Assembly (NCBI RefSeq): GCF_002209485.1
Contig: NZ_NJIX01000007.1
Location: forward strand, 62,001 to 126,000
Direction: 5' to 3'
Source: Achromobacter sp. HZ34
GTDB taxonomy: Bacteria > Pseudomonadota > Gammaproteobacteria > Burkholderiales > Burkholderiaceae_B
DNA: 64,000 bases
Shown: in pieces, positions 51,670 through 60,953 of the stretch
Layout of the letters: the number at the start of each line of letters is the position of its first letter
Position numbering within the stretch: the stretch's first letter is position 1
Position numbers and translations under genes: made by a program
Notes under the pieces: model-generated
The model's input: the letters and a program-made list of their open reading frames with translations, nothing else
The model's database searches: none
Told to the model about the DNA's origin: nothing

Positions 51670-52449
51670 ATGTCCGAACCCATCATCGTTGAACGCGATG
51701 GCGCCATTGCCACCGTCATCCTCAACAGCCCCGACAAGATGAATGCCATGAACGAGGCCATGTGGCAGGGCTTGGCGGATGCCATGGCCGGGCTGTCCGC
51801 CGATGATGACGTGCGCTGCATCGTCCTGCGCGGCGCCGGGGAGCGGGCGTTTTCGGCCGGCGCCGACATCGAGGAGTTTCCCCGCACGCGGCGCGACAAG
51901 GACGCGGCGCGCGCCTACGGCCGGGTGACGCACCGCGCCATGCAGGCGGTGGCCGGCAGCCGCCATCCGACCCTGGCCGTCATCCATGGCGCCTGCGTGG
52001 GCGGCGGGCTCGAACTGGCCGCTGTCTGCGATATGCGTATTTGCGGCGCGTCCAGCCGCTTCGGTGCGCCCATCAACCGGCTTGGGCTGGTCATGTCCTA
52101 TGGCGAACTGGGCGGCCTGGTGGCGTTGGCGGGGCGTGCGGTGGCCCTGGAAATCGTGCTCGAAGGCCGCGTGTTCGGCGCGGAGGAGGCGCAGCGCAAG
52201 GGTCTGGTCAATCGCGTGGTGGACGATGCCATGGTCAACGAAGAGGGCTTGGCGGCGGCGCGCCGCATTGCCGCGGGGGCGCCTCTGGTTGCGCGCTGGC
52301 ACAAGCGCTTCGTCCAGCGCCTGGATGATCCGCGGCCGCTGACGGAGGCGGAACTGGACGAAGCCTATGACTGCTTCGACACCGAGGATTTCGGCATCGG
52401 TTATCGGGCCTTCCTGGCCAAGACCCGTCCTGCCTTCGTGGGTCGTTGA
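51670..52449 (+). CDS. Enoyl-CoA hydratase/isomerase family protein
   Basis: 259 aa crotonase-fold enzyme. The oxyanion-hole segments are RAFSAGADIEEFP (first) and IHGACVGGGLELAAVCDMRIC (second, GGGxEL). Later come GLVMSYGELGGLVALAGRAVALEIVLEGRVFGAEEAQRKGLVNRVV and a C-terminal trimerisation helix. The Glu of GxEL is present, while the second catalytic Glu position reads YGELGGL, compatible with hydratase or isomerase/decarboxylase roles. The ATG at 51670 is where homology begins. A CoA-transferase gene follows (134-base gap), probably making its CoA substrate. Confidence 0.88.
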   Translation: MSEPIIVERDGAIATVILNSPDKMNAMNEAMWQGLADAMAGLSADDDVRCIVLRGAGERAFSAGADIEEFPRTRRDKDAARAYGRVTHRAMQAVAGSRHPTLAVIHGACVGGGLELAAVCDMRICGASSRFGAPINRLGLVMSYGELGGLVALAGRAVALEIVLEGRVFGAEEAQRKGLVNRVVDDAMVNEEGLAAARRIAAGAPLVARWHKRFVQRLDDPRPLTEAELDEAYDCFDTEDFGIGYRAFLAKTRPAFVGR

Positions 52450-52583
52450 TGGGATGCCGGCATGTCTTGCCGTGGCGCGTTGGCGCACCGTCCGGCAGGT
52501 TCCGCAAGCCCTTGCATTCCCTTCACTCCCTTCCCCCCATTCATGCATCCACCTGATTTCGCGCAAAACATAAGGACTACACA

Positions 52584-53825
52584 ATGACGCTTCCCCTTGC
52601 CAATCTGCGCGTACTGGATGTCAGCCAGATCATGGCCGGCCCTTATTGCTGCATGCTGCTGGGCGATATGGGCGCCGACGTCATCAAGGTGGAAACGCCA
52701 GGGACCGGCGACCAGACCCGCCGCGCGATGGGCTTCCGCCTGAAGGGCGACGACAGCGGCGGCTTCCTGGCGCTGAATCGCAACAAGCGCAGCGTCGAGA
52801 TCGACCTGAAGAATGCCGAGGGCCGCGAGGCCTTCTACGAACTGGTGCGGCAGGCGGACATCCTGGTCGAGAACAATCGACCCGGCGTGGCCGCGCGCCT
52901 GAAGATCGACTTCGAGACGCTGCACGCCATCAATCCGCGCCTGGTCTACGCCAGCATTTCCGGCTTCGGCCAGACGGGGCCCTGGTCGCGCCGTCCCGGC
53001 CTGGACCTGATCGCGCAAGCCAGCTGCGGCGCCATGAGCGTGATGGGCGAGCCGGACGGCGCGCCGATGAAGTCCAGCGTACCGTTCGCCGACCTGGGCG
53101 CGGCGCTGTTCGCCGCCTATGCGATCCTGAGCGCGGTCATCGGCCGTGCCACCACCGGCCTGGGCCAGTACATCGATGCGTCGCTGTACGAGACGGCGCT
53201 GGGCCTGTCGGTGTGGGAGAGCGCGGAGTTCTGGGGCACGGGCCGCGTGCCGGCGCCGCTGGGTAGCGCCAACCGCATGAGCGCGCCTTACCAGGCCGTG
53301 CGCGCGGCGGATCGGTATATGGTGATCGGCGCGGCGAACAACAAGCTGTGGAACGCGCTGTGCGAGGTCATCGGGCGGCCGGACTTGCCGGCGGATCCGC
53401 GCTTCATCGACAACGTGGCGCGCCTGCGGCATCGGGCTGAGCTGATTCCGCTGATCGAGGAGGCATTGGCTGCCGCGCCGGCCGATATCTGGGTCGAACG
53501 CCTGCTGGCCGCCGGGGTGCCGGCCGCGCCCATCCTGGATTATGAGGAAGCGCTGGATACCGAACAGGCACGCGCGCGCAATATGGTCATGGAGATCGAC
53601 CATCCGGTGGAAGGGCGGGTCAAGGCGCTGGGCTTCCCGGTGAAACTGAGCGGTACGCCGCAGCAGGTGCGGCGGCCGGCGCCGCTGCTGGGTCAGCACA
53701 CGGCGGAGGTCTTCGCGGAACTGGGTATCGCCGGCGATCAGGTGGCACGCTGGCGTGAGGCGGGGGCTTTCGGTGCGGTGTCCGTGTCGGAAACTTCTTC
53801 ACGTACCCAAGCAGCGAAGGCTTGA
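52584..53825 (+). CDS. CaiB/BaiF family CoA-transferase
   Basis: 413 aa. Family features are LRVLDVSQIMAGPYCCMLLGDMGADVIKVETPG, SVEIDLKNAEGREAFYELV, ILVENNRPGVAARLKIDF, SISGFGQTGPWSRRPGLDLIAQA (catalytic Asp in GLDLIAQ) and GASLYETALG-type YIDASLYETALGLSVWE. The last 29 residues overlap the 3' end of the convergent LysR gene by 88 bases, unusual for two well-formed genes. It follows an enoyl-CoA hydratase gene, suggesting activation of an unsaturated or hydroxy acid. Confidence 0.9.
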   Translation: MTLPLANLRVLDVSQIMAGPYCCMLLGDMGADVIKVETPGTGDQTRRAMGFRLKGDDSGGFLALNRNKRSVEIDLKNAEGREAFYELVRQADILVENNRPGVAARLKIDFETLHAINPRLVYASISGFGQTGPWSRRPGLDLIAQASCGAMSVMGEPDGAPMKSSVPFADLGAALFAAYAILSAVIGRATTGLGQYIDASLYETALGLSVWESAEFWGTGRVPAPLGSANRMSAPYQAVRAADRYMVIGAANNKLWNALCEVIGRPDLPADPRFIDNVARLRHRAELIPLIEEALAAAPADIWVERLLAAGVPAAPILDYEEALDTEQARARNMVMEIDHPVEGRVKALGFPVKLSGTPQQVRRPAPLLGQHTAEVFAELGIAGDQVARWREAGAFGAVSVSETSSRTQAAKA

Positions 53826-54688
53826 ATACGCGGGTCGGCGGCGCGCTCTTCGGGATAGACCAGGAAATAGGAAAACTCGATGTCCAATGCCAGATCCGGG
53901 AAGGGCTCCACCAGGCGTCCCGCGGCGATATCGCGGCGCACCCAGTTGCGCTTGGCCAGCGCCACGCCCAGGCCGTCTATCGCCGCATCGATCACCAGGT
54001 GGCTAGGCCAGAAGGATGGCCCGCGTGAGGTATCGATGCCGCTCACCCCGGCCCGTTCCAGCCACGTGGCCCAGTCCGGATTGCTGACATCGTCATAGGT
54101 GCTGTCATCATGCAGCAAGGTGTGATGACGCAGGTCGTCGGCGCGCACCAGCGGCGCGGCCCCTGCCAGCAGCGCCGGGCTGCACACGGGCGTCACCTCC
54201 ACCGGCAGGCACAGTTCAGTATGCAGGCCAGGGTAGTCACCGCGCCCGTAGCGCACTTCGATATCCACATCGTCGCGCTCGAAATCGGACATGTTCTTGG
54301 ACGTCGATACGCGCAGGTCGATGTCCGGATGCCTGGCCACGAAGCGCTTCATGCGGGGGATCAGCCATTTCACCGCGAACGTCGGTGGCAGATTGAGCTT
54401 GAGCGCCTGCGACTGCCGTTCGCGCTGCACCCGGTAGGTGGCCTGCACCAATTGGCGGAAAGCCTCCTGGACGCCCGGCAGATACGCCTTGCCCGCGCTG
54501 GTCAGGATGAGGGATTTGGTGTCGCGCACGAACAGGGCGATGCCAAGATTGTCCTCCAGCACCTTGATCTGGTGGCTGACGGCCGAAGGGGTGACGCACA
54601 ACTCCTCGGCCGCGCGCGTGAAGCTGAGATGGCGCGCGGCGACCTCGAAGGCGCGCAGCGGGTTCAGCGGAGGGATGGGACGGGGCAT
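53738..54688 (-). CDS. LysR family transcriptional regulator (GcvA-like)
   Basis: 316 aa. PIPPLNPLRAFEVAARHLSFTRAAEELCVTPSAVSHQIKVLEDNLGIALFVRDTKSLILTSAGKAYLPGVQEAF is the helix-turn-helix typical of GcvA/AmpR-like LysR proteins. The effector domain (LPPTFAVKWLIPRMKRFVARHPDIDLRVSTSK, VEVRYGRGDYPG) also fits. It is divergent from the FAH-family gene (186-bp gap), the probable target. Its 3' end overlaps the convergent CoA-transferase by 88 bases. Confidence 0.9.
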   Translation of the reverse strand: MPRPIPPLNPLRAFEVAARHLSFTRAAEELCVTPSAVSHQIKVLEDNLGIALFVRDTKSLILTSAGKAYLPGVQEAFRQLVQATYRVQRERQSQALKLNLPPTFAVKWLIPRMKRFVARHPDIDLRVSTSKNMSDFERDDVDIEVRYGRGDYPGLHTELCLPVEVTPVCSPALLAGAAPLVRADDLRHHTLLHDDSTYDDVSNPDWATWLERAGVSGIDTSRGPSFWPSHLVIDAAIDGLGVALAKRNWVRRDIAAGRLVEPFPDLALDIEFSYFLVYPEERAADPRIQAFAAWVREEVSDTDTAPKAPASRQRAT

Positions 54689-54874
54689 GAGGGGTTCCGG
54701 GTGCGCCTGATCGTCTGCCGGCGATTACGAAATGATATCAATCCTTGAGATGTCCTTATTGAGCTTCATCGCGATGCTCTGGTTTACTTGAAGTCCGAAT
54801 CCCATTGCTTATCCAGGCATTTATCCAGCCGTTCACTCATTCATTCTTTCTTTCAACCATTGAAGCGGGCGACC

Positions 54875-56056
54875 ATGCAGATCCTGACTCCTGAAAATAC
54901 CTTGCCGACAGACGGCGACGCGGGCACCCTGGTGGGCAGGGCGTGGGTCCCCGGCAAGATCGGCGGCCCGTCGCCGGTGGTCCTGCGCGCCGGCGGCGTG
55001 TACGACCTGTCCACCACCTTCGCAACCCTGAGCGATCTGCTTGATGCCGCTGATCCCGTACAGGCCGTGCGGCGCGCCGAGGGACGGCTGATAGGCAGCA
55101 GCGCCGAAGTACTGGCCAACACACGGACGGATGCCGATGCGGCACAGGCCCATTTCCTGGCGCCGGCGGATCTGCAAGTCATCAAGGCGGCGGGAGTGAC
55201 CTTCGCGTCCAGCATGATCGAACGCGTCATCGAGGAACAGGCCAAGGGCGAGCCGGCACGCGCCGAAGGGGTGCGGCGCACCGTCGTCGACGCCATAGGC
55301 ACGGACCTGCGTGCGGTGAAACCCGGGTCGCCTGAAGCGGCCCACCTGAAGTCGGTGCTGATGGCGCAAGGCTTGTGGTCGCAATATCTGGAAGTGGGCA
55401 TCGGCCCCGACGCCGAGGTCTTCACCAAGGCGCCCGTGCTGTCCGCGGTCGGCACCGGCAATCAGATCGGCATCCATCCCAAGTCGGAATGGAACAATCC
55501 CGAACCCGAAATCGTCCTGGCCGTCACGCGGCAAGGCACCATCGTTGGCGCGACGCTGGGCAATGACGTCAATCTGCGCGACTTCGAAGGCCGCAGCGCG
55601 CTGCTGCTCAGCAAGGCCAAGGACAACAATGCTTCATGCGCCATCGGCCCCTTCATACGCCTGTTCGACGATACCTTCAGCCTGGATGACGTGCGCCGCT
55701 GTGAACTGACCCTGCGGGTCGAAGGTACGGACGGCTACGTGCTGAGCGGCGCCAGTTCGATGGCGCAGATCAGCCGCGATCCCCTGGATCTGGTGGCGCA
55801 GACGCTCAACCGAAATCATCAATATCCCGATGGCTTCCTGCTGTTCCTGGGGACGCTGTTCGCACCGACCGAGGACAGGGATCACCCCGGCGGCGGCTTC
55901 ACTCACAAGGTCGGCGACGTGGTGAGCATCGCTACGCCCAGGCTGGGCGCCTTGCGCAATGCCGTGACCCATAGCGATAATGCACCTCCCTGGAACTTCG
56001 GCCTGGGTCAGTTGATGCGCAACCTGGCATCGCGAGGGCTCTTGTCGGCACGGTAA
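54875..56056 (+). CDS. Fumarylacetoacetate hydrolase (FAH) superfamily protein
   Basis: 393 aa. The C-terminal FAH barrel is clear: IGIHPKSEWNNPEPEIVLAVTRQGTIVGATLGNDVNLRDFEGRSALLLSKAKDNNASCAIGPFI carries the E-x-E...D metal ligands, and the catalytic His/Glu environment is in VTFASSMIERVIEEQ. Its longer N-terminus and total length match the fumarylacetoacetate hydrolase family branch that includes 2-oxo-3-deoxy sugar-acid enzymes. MQILTPENTL at 54875 is the start. The stop overlaps the next gene by one base (TAATG). It would cleave or hydrate a 2,4-diketo or 2-keto-3-deoxy acid; the substrate is unknown. Confidence 0.88.
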   Translation: MQILTPENTLPTDGDAGTLVGRAWVPGKIGGPSPVVLRAGGVYDLSTTFATLSDLLDAADPVQAVRRAEGRLIGSSAEVLANTRTDADAAQAHFLAPADLQVIKAAGVTFASSMIERVIEEQAKGEPARAEGVRRTVVDAIGTDLRAVKPGSPEAAHLKSVLMAQGLWSQYLEVGIGPDAEVFTKAPVLSAVGTGNQIGIHPKSEWNNPEPEIVLAVTRQGTIVGATLGNDVNLRDFEGRSALLLSKAKDNNASCAIGPFIRLFDDTFSLDDVRRCELTLRVEGTDGYVLSGASSMAQISRDPLDLVAQTLNRNHQYPDGFLLFLGTLFAPTEDRDHPGGGFTHKVGDVVSIATPRLGALRNAVTHSDNAPPWNFGLGQLMRNLASRGLLSAR

Positions 56057-56955
56057 TGAACCTCGGTCGCATCGATCTGGTCACCTTGTCCCTTTTCGTG
56101 GCCGTCGCGCGGCACGGCAGTATCTCGGCGGGCGCGCGCCAGCAGCATCTGGCGGTGGGCGCGGCCAGCAAGCGGATTTCGGATCTGGAAGCAGCGCTGG
56201 GCACGCCCCTGCTGTTTCGCAATGCCGCCGGTGTGGAACTGACGGACGCCGGGCAGGCCTGCCTGGCGCACGCCTTGCGGGTACTGCGCGAGGTCGAGCA
56301 ATTGGCCGGGACGCTGTCCGATTACGCCCATGGCGCGCGCGGCCAGGTGCGCATCGCCGCCAATACTTCATCCATTACGCAGTTCCTGCCGGAAGACCTG
56401 GCCGCGTTCATGGCCGCGCATCCCGCCGTGCGCATCGACCTGGAAGAACAGAATAGTTCGGACGTGGTGACGGCGGTGGCGGAAAATCGCGCGGACATCG
56501 GCATCTTCGCCGACCGCACGCCCGCGGCGGGGCTGGTGACGTCGGCCTATCGCATCGATGAACTGGTGCTGGTGACGGCGCGCAATCACGCCTTGGCCAA
56601 GCGGCGCCAGGTGTCGTTCGCCGAGACGCTGGACTTCGACTATGTCGGCCTGCCGACCGCCACTTCGCTGGCCAGCCGCCTGCAGGAAGAAAGCGCGCGC
56701 ATGCAGCGTGGCATGCGCTTGCGCATCCAGGTGCGCAGCTTCGACGCCATCTGCCGGATGGTGGCGGCAACCGGCGGTATCGGCATCCTGCCGCGCGTGG
56801 CGGCGCAGCCGCATGCGCAGTCGATGAAGCTGGCGCTGATACCGCTGCGCGATGCCTGGGCGCAGCGCTCGCTGCTGTTGGGGGTGCGCGAACCCGCGAC
56901 CCTGACGCTGGCGGCGCGGCTGCTATTGGCGCACTTGCAGGCCGCTGATGAGTGA
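56056..56955 (+). CDS. LysR family transcriptional regulator
   Basis: 299 aa. RIDLVTLSLFVAVARHGSISAGARQQHLAVGAASKRISDLEAALGTPLLFRNAAGVELTDAG is the helix-turn-helix, and the effector domain includes VRIAANTSSITQFLPEDLAAFMAAHPAVRIDLEEQNSSDVVTAV and SFDAICRMVAATGGIGILPRVAA. Its start codon shares a base with the FAH gene stop, so it is co-translated with that gene. This is an unusual position for a LysR gene, which is normally divergent from its target. Confidence 0.9.
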   Translation: MNLGRIDLVTLSLFVAVARHGSISAGARQQHLAVGAASKRISDLEAALGTPLLFRNAAGVELTDAGQACLAHALRVLREVEQLAGTLSDYAHGARGQVRIAANTSSITQFLPEDLAAFMAAHPAVRIDLEEQNSSDVVTAVAENRADIGIFADRTPAAGLVTSAYRIDELVLVTARNHALAKRRQVSFAETLDFDYVGLPTATSLASRLQEESARMQRGMRLRIQVRSFDAICRMVAATGGIGILPRVAAQPHAQSMKLALIPLRDAWAQRSLLLGVREPATLTLAARLLLAHLQAADE

Positions 56956-57059
56956 TTAGCGCGGTGCCGGTCGGCCTCGGGCGGCCGGCCCGGTCTCGGG
57001 CGCACCAGGCGCCGAAGCTGCGATCGAGGATGACGCCGCACGGCTTCATGCCGTGGCCA

Positions 57060-57080
57060 GCTTTCGCGTTTCGCGAAAGC
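57060..57080. promoter_or_regulatory. Perfect 9-bp inverted repeat
   Basis: GCTTTCGCG-TTT-CGCGAAAGC is a perfect dyad in the 218-bp gap between a LysR gene and the CoA-transferase gene at 57174. No T run follows. It could be a regulator site, a weak terminator or a transcript hairpin. Confidence 0.5.
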
Positions 57081-57173
57081 CCTCTTCCCGTATCGTCCAT
57101 TCCGCATCGGATCGTCCCGGCGCACACTCCTGCCATTATTCGAAAACCGCGGGCAGGCCGCGCAGGAGACTTC

Positions 57174-58367
57174 ATGGCGGTACAGATTCTTTCCGGCATC
57201 CGCGTTCTGGAGCTGGGCCAATTGATCGCCGGTCCCTTTGCCGCCAAGACCCTGGCCGACTTCGGCGCTCGCGTCATCAAGATCGAGCCACCTGGACAGG
57301 GCGATCCCCTGCGTAAATGGCGCATGCTGCACGAGGGCACATCCGTCTGGTGGGAGGCGCAGTCGCGCAACAAGGAATCCGTTTGCGTGGACCTGCGCCA
57401 GGCCGAAGGGCAGGAAATCGTGCGCAGCCTGGCCGCGCAGGCCGATGTGCTGATCGAGAACTTCCGTCCCGGCACCCTGGAAAAATGGGGCTTGTCCTGG
57501 GAGAAGCTGCATGCGCTGAATCCCGGCTTGATCATGCTGCGTATCTCCGGCTACGGCCAGACCGGGCCCAAGAGCCGTGAGCCCGGCTTCGCCGCGATCG
57601 GTGAAGCGATGGCCGGCCTGCGCTATCTGAACGGCGAGCCGGGGCGCGCGCCGGTGCGTGGCGGCCTGTCGCTGGGCGACACCATATCCGGCCTGCATGG
57701 CGCCCTGGGCGTGCTGCTGGCGCTGTATCACCGTGACGCGCGGGGCGGGCAGGGGCAGATGATCGATGCCGCCCTCTACGAAAGCCTGTTCAACCTGACC
57801 GAAAGCCTGCTGCCGGAATACAGCGCGTTCGGCGCGGTGCGCGAGCCCGCCGGCGCGGCCTTGCCGGGCATCGCGCCGTCCAATGCCTATCCCTGCACGG
57901 ATGGCTACGTGCTGATTGCCGGCAATGGCGACGCCATTTTCACGCGGCTGATGTCCTGCATCGGCCGCGACGACCTGGGCCAGGATCCAGCGCTGGCGCG
58001 CAACGATGGCCGCGTGGCGCGCGTGCATGAGATCGATGCCGCCATCGGCGCCTGGACGGCGACACGTACCATCGCCGCGGTGCTGGATGTGGTGTGCGGC
58101 GCGGGAGTACCCGCGGGACGCATCTATACGGTGGCGGACATCGCCCAGGACGACCATTACCGGGCTCGCCAGGCGATTACCCGGGTGGATGCCGCCAACG
58201 GGCTGCAGGTCGACATGCCGGGCGTGTTCCCGCTGTTGTCGGATAATCCGGGCGCCGTGCGGCGGCGCGCGCCGACGCTGGGCGAGGACACCGACGCGGT
58301 GCTGGAATCCCTGGGAATCACGGCCGCGCAGCGCGCGGCCATGCGCGAGGCGGGAGTGATTGCATGA
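57174..58367 (+). CDS. CaiB/BaiF family CoA-transferase
   Basis: 397 aa. An AGGAG box before the ATG at 57174 fixes the start; the longer frame to 56952 overlaps intergenic DNA. Family features are IRVLELGQLIAGPFAAKTLADFGARVIKIEPPGQGDPLRKWR, SVCVDLRQAEGQEIV, LIENFRPGTLEKWGL, RISGYGQTGPKSREPGFAAIGEAMAGLRYLNGEP (the usual Asp is in the GYGQTGP...GF region) and IDAALYESLFNL. Its last four bases overlap the HMG-CoA-lyase-type gene, so activation and cleavage of the same acyl-CoA are likely consecutive steps. Confidence 0.9.
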   Translation: MAVQILSGIRVLELGQLIAGPFAAKTLADFGARVIKIEPPGQGDPLRKWRMLHEGTSVWWEAQSRNKESVCVDLRQAEGQEIVRSLAAQADVLIENFRPGTLEKWGLSWEKLHALNPGLIMLRISGYGQTGPKSREPGFAAIGEAMAGLRYLNGEPGRAPVRGGLSLGDTISGLHGALGVLLALYHRDARGGQGQMIDAALYESLFNLTESLLPEYSAFGAVREPAGAALPGIAPSNAYPCTDGYVLIAGNGDAIFTRLMSCIGRDDLGQDPALARNDGRVARVHEIDAAIGAWTATRTIAAVLDVVCGAGVPAGRIYTVADIAQDDHYRARQAITRVDAANGLQVDMPGVFPLLSDNPGAVRRRAPTLGEDTDAVLESLGITAAQRAAMREAGVIA

Positions 58368-59335
58368 CACGGGACGTATCGGGATCCAGATCGGCATCCA
58401 TAGAGATCAATGAAGTCGGCCCGCGTGACGGGCTGCAGATCGAGAAGGCCATCGTCGCCACCGACGCCAAGGTGGCCTTGGTCGACGCCTTGTCGGAATG
58501 CGGCTTCGCGCGCATCGAGGTGACCAGCTTCACGTCGCCCAAGGCGATACCGGCGCTGGCCGATGCCCAGGAGGTGATGCGGCGCATCCGCCGCAAGCCG
58601 GGCGTGATCTATACCGCGCTGGTGCCCAATGTGCGGGGGCTGGAGCGGGCGCTGGAAGTCGGCACCGACGAATTGAACCTGGTCATGTCCAGCAGCGAGA
58701 CGCACAATCGCGCCAACTTGCGCATGACGCGGGAGCAGTCGCTGGCCGAACTCAAGTCCATCCTGCGCGCGGCGGCGCAGCAAGGGCCTTTGCCCTGCAA
58801 TGTGTCGCTGTCGACCGCTTTCGGCTGTCCTTTCGATGGCGACGTGGCGCCCATGCAGGTGCTTGACCTGGCCCTGCGCCTGGCCGAGGCGGGCGCCAGC
58901 GGCTTCACGCTGTGCGATACCACCGGGATGGCTTATCCCACGCAGGTGGCGGAGCTGTGCCAGCGGATGGCGACGGTCTTGCCGGGGCTGCCGGTGACCA
59001 TCCATCTGCACAATACCCGCGGCATGGCGCTGGCCAATGCCTTGGCGGCCTGGCAGGTGGGCGTGACGCGCTTCGATGCGGCGGCCGGCGGGCTGGGAGG
59101 CTGTCCTTACGCGCCCGGTGCCAGCGGCAATGTGAACACGGAAGAACTCGTGCACATGTTCCAGTGCATGGGTGTTGAAACGGGGGTTGCGTTGGCGCCG
59201 CTGATGGAGGTCGTCCGCGGCCTGCCGGAGCTGGTGCAACGCCCCTTGACCAATCCCCTGCTGGCCGCCGGTACGCGGCTGGCAACGCATCCGGCGCCGG
59301 CCTGGCTGGCGGAGCGGTTCTTACCAGATGCCTGA
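58364..59335 (+). CDS. Hydroxymethylglutaryl-CoA lyase-type enzyme
   Basis: 323 aa TIM-barrel of the HMG-CoA lyase/DRE-TIM family. Motifs are INEVGPRDGLQIEKAIV (catalytic Arg/Asp), IEVTSFTSPKAIPALADAQEVM, SLSTAFGCPFDGDVAPMQVLDLALRLAEAGASGFTLCDTTGMAYP, the metal-binding IHLHNTRGMALANALAAW (HxH), and the Cys-containing signature GGLGGCPYAPGASGNVNTEELVHM. It splits a 3-hydroxy-3-methyl (or citramalyl-type) acyl-CoA. Coupling to the CoA-transferase by ATGA and to a Bug receptor downstream suggests catabolism of an imported branched dicarboxylate. Confidence 0.9.
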   Translation: MTRDVSGSRSASIEINEVGPRDGLQIEKAIVATDAKVALVDALSECGFARIEVTSFTSPKAIPALADAQEVMRRIRRKPGVIYTALVPNVRGLERALEVGTDELNLVMSSSETHNRANLRMTREQSLAELKSILRAAAQQGPLPCNVSLSTAFGCPFDGDVAPMQVLDLALRLAEAGASGFTLCDTTGMAYPTQVAELCQRMATVLPGLPVTIHLHNTRGMALANALAAWQVGVTRFDAAAGGLGGCPYAPGASGNVNTEELVHMFQCMGVETGVALAPLMEVVRGLPELVQRPLTNPLLAAGTRLATHPAPAWLAERFLPDA

Positions 59336-59375
59336 GCACTACCCAATAGTTCCATAAAAACCAAGGAGACAACGC

Positions 59376-60356
59376 ATGAAAACCCTCTTCAAGGCGGGAC
59401 CTCGCCTGCTGGCCGCCGCCTGCATCACCCTGGCCGTGGCCTCGACCGCCCAGGCGGCCTATCCGGATCGTCCCATCACCCTGATCGTGTCCGCCGCGCC
59501 GGGCGGGACGACCGATATCGCCGCGCGGCTGCTGGCCCAGCCCTTGGGCCAGGCGCTGCACCAGACGGTGGTGGTGGAGAACCGTCCTGGCGCTTCGGGC
59601 GGCATCGCGTCCCAGATGGTGGCGCGGGCCAAGGCGGACGGCTATACGCTGCTGCTGCAGTATTCGGGCTTCCAGGTCATCACGCCCACCCTGACGCCGA
59701 CGCTGACGGCCGATCCCATCAAGGATTTCTCGCCCATCGCCAACGTCATCTCGGCGCCGCAACTGGTGGTGGTGCGCTCGACCCTGCCCATCCATTCGAT
59801 GAAAGAGCTGGTCGACTACGCCAAGGCCAATCCCGGCAAGCTCAATTACGCATCGTCGGGCAATGGTTCGCTGCAGCAGGTATCCACCGAGCTGTTGAAC
59901 CAGATGGCCGGAACGCAGATCACGCATATTCCGTACAAGGGCACCGGCCCGGCGCTGGCGGACCTGCTGGGCGGGTCGGTGGACATGACGATCACCACGC
60001 CGCCGCCGCTGCTGGGCCAGGTATCGGCGGGCAAGCTCAATGCGCTGGCGGTGACGGGCAAGACGCGCCTGCCCAGCCTGCCGAACGTGCCGACGGCCGC
60101 CGAGGCCGGCTATCCCGACCTGATCGTGTCATCCTGGTTCGCCGTCTATGCGCCGGCGCATACCCCCGGGGATGTGGTCACGAAGCTCGCCGCTGAAATC
60201 GAGCGCATCACCAAGACCGAGGAGTTCCGCAAGAAGGCCGCCGAGCAGGGCGCCGAGGCGGATTTCATGGGCCCTGAGCAGCTGGGCCGCTACACGAAGA
60301 GCGAACTGGAACGCTACAAGAGCGTGATCGAAGCCGCGCATATCACGGCGAACTGA
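59376..60356 (+). CDS. Bug family periplasmic solute receptor (TTT type)
   Basis: 326 aa. The signal peptide is MKTLFKAGPRLLAAACITLAVASTAQA (about 27 residues). The mature domain begins YPDRPITLIVSAAPGGTTDIAARLLAQPLGQ, then VVVENRPGASGGIASQMVARAKADGYTLLLQYSGF, HIPYKGTGPALADLLGGSVDMTITTPPP. It ends the CoA-transferase/lyase operon (40-base gap after the lyase), which points to a branched-chain dicarboxylate or hydroxy acid as its ligand. Confidence 0.92.
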   Translation: MKTLFKAGPRLLAAACITLAVASTAQAAYPDRPITLIVSAAPGGTTDIAARLLAQPLGQALHQTVVVENRPGASGGIASQMVARAKADGYTLLLQYSGFQVITPTLTPTLTADPIKDFSPIANVISAPQLVVVRSTLPIHSMKELVDYAKANPGKLNYASSGNGSLQQVSTELLNQMAGTQITHIPYKGTGPALADLLGGSVDMTITTPPPLLGQVSAGKLNALAVTGKTRLPSLPNVPTAAEAGYPDLIVSSWFAVYAPAHTPGDVVTKLAAEIERITKTEEFRKKAAEQGAEADFMGPEQLGRYTKSELERYKSVIEAAHITAN

Positions 60357-60446
60357 GCGGCGAACTGGACCGCGAACCGCGTTGCGCACGGATGTCCTCG
60401 GTAAGGCGGGATGAAGCGGCCCGGCGCGCGCGCCGCCTCATGCAGC

Positions 60447-60953
60447 CTATCCGTGGATCATGAATGCCGGCGCGGCCAGTGCAGCGAGATACGTGCCGTG
60501 CTCGATATCCGCCGGTCGATAGTGATCGGCGTCATGCAGCAGGTTGATCTGACCCAGCAGTCGTCCATAAGCATGGACGGGGATGTTCAACACGCTGGCG
60601 CAACCGAGCGAGAAGATCGCCTCGGCATCGAGAAAATCCCGCCGAACCGCTGCTGCGTCGGGCGCCAGCCGGGGCTTGCCGGTCGCCACCATTTCGCGCA
60701 AGGCGGGCGCATCGCCTATCTGCTTGGATCCGCTCGCCGCATAGACCGCCGGCGCACTGCTGTACAGGCGGTGCGCCAGGCCCTCGGCCAGGTCGTAGCG
60801 CAACGCGGTGAACAGGCGGTGGCCCATCTCGCGCTGGGCGATGTGGTCCAGCGCCTGCAGCAGCGCGTCGGGGGCGCCCGCGCGGGGAGGGCGCACTATT
60901 GCCGCGGAAATGGCTTGCAGGTCCTGCGTCGTCAGAAAGCCGGTCTTCGTCAT
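60447..60953 (-). CDS. GAF-domain protein
   Basis: 168 aa. The fold pattern is a single GAF domain: ALLQALDHIAQREMGHRLFTALRYDLAEGLAHRLYSSAPAVYAASGSK, AEAIFSLGCASVLNIPVHAYGRLLGQINLLHDADHYRPAD. The central GCASVLNIPVHA plus GQINLLH is the GAF ligand pocket. There is no output domain. The ATG at 60953 is used; the frame upstream only reads a CAGCAA repeat region as Leu and Cys residues. It follows a minus-strand Bug gene, 124 bases away, and is convergent with another. It may sense or bind a small molecule for that system. Confidence 0.75.
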   Translation of the reverse strand: MTKTGFLTTQDLQAISAAIVRPPRAGAPDALLQALDHIAQREMGHRLFTALRYDLAEGLAHRLYSSAPAVYAASGSKQIGDAPALREMVATGKPRLAPDAAAVRRDFLDAEAIFSLGCASVLNIPVHAYGRLLGQINLLHDADHYRPADIEHGTYLAALAAPAFMIHG

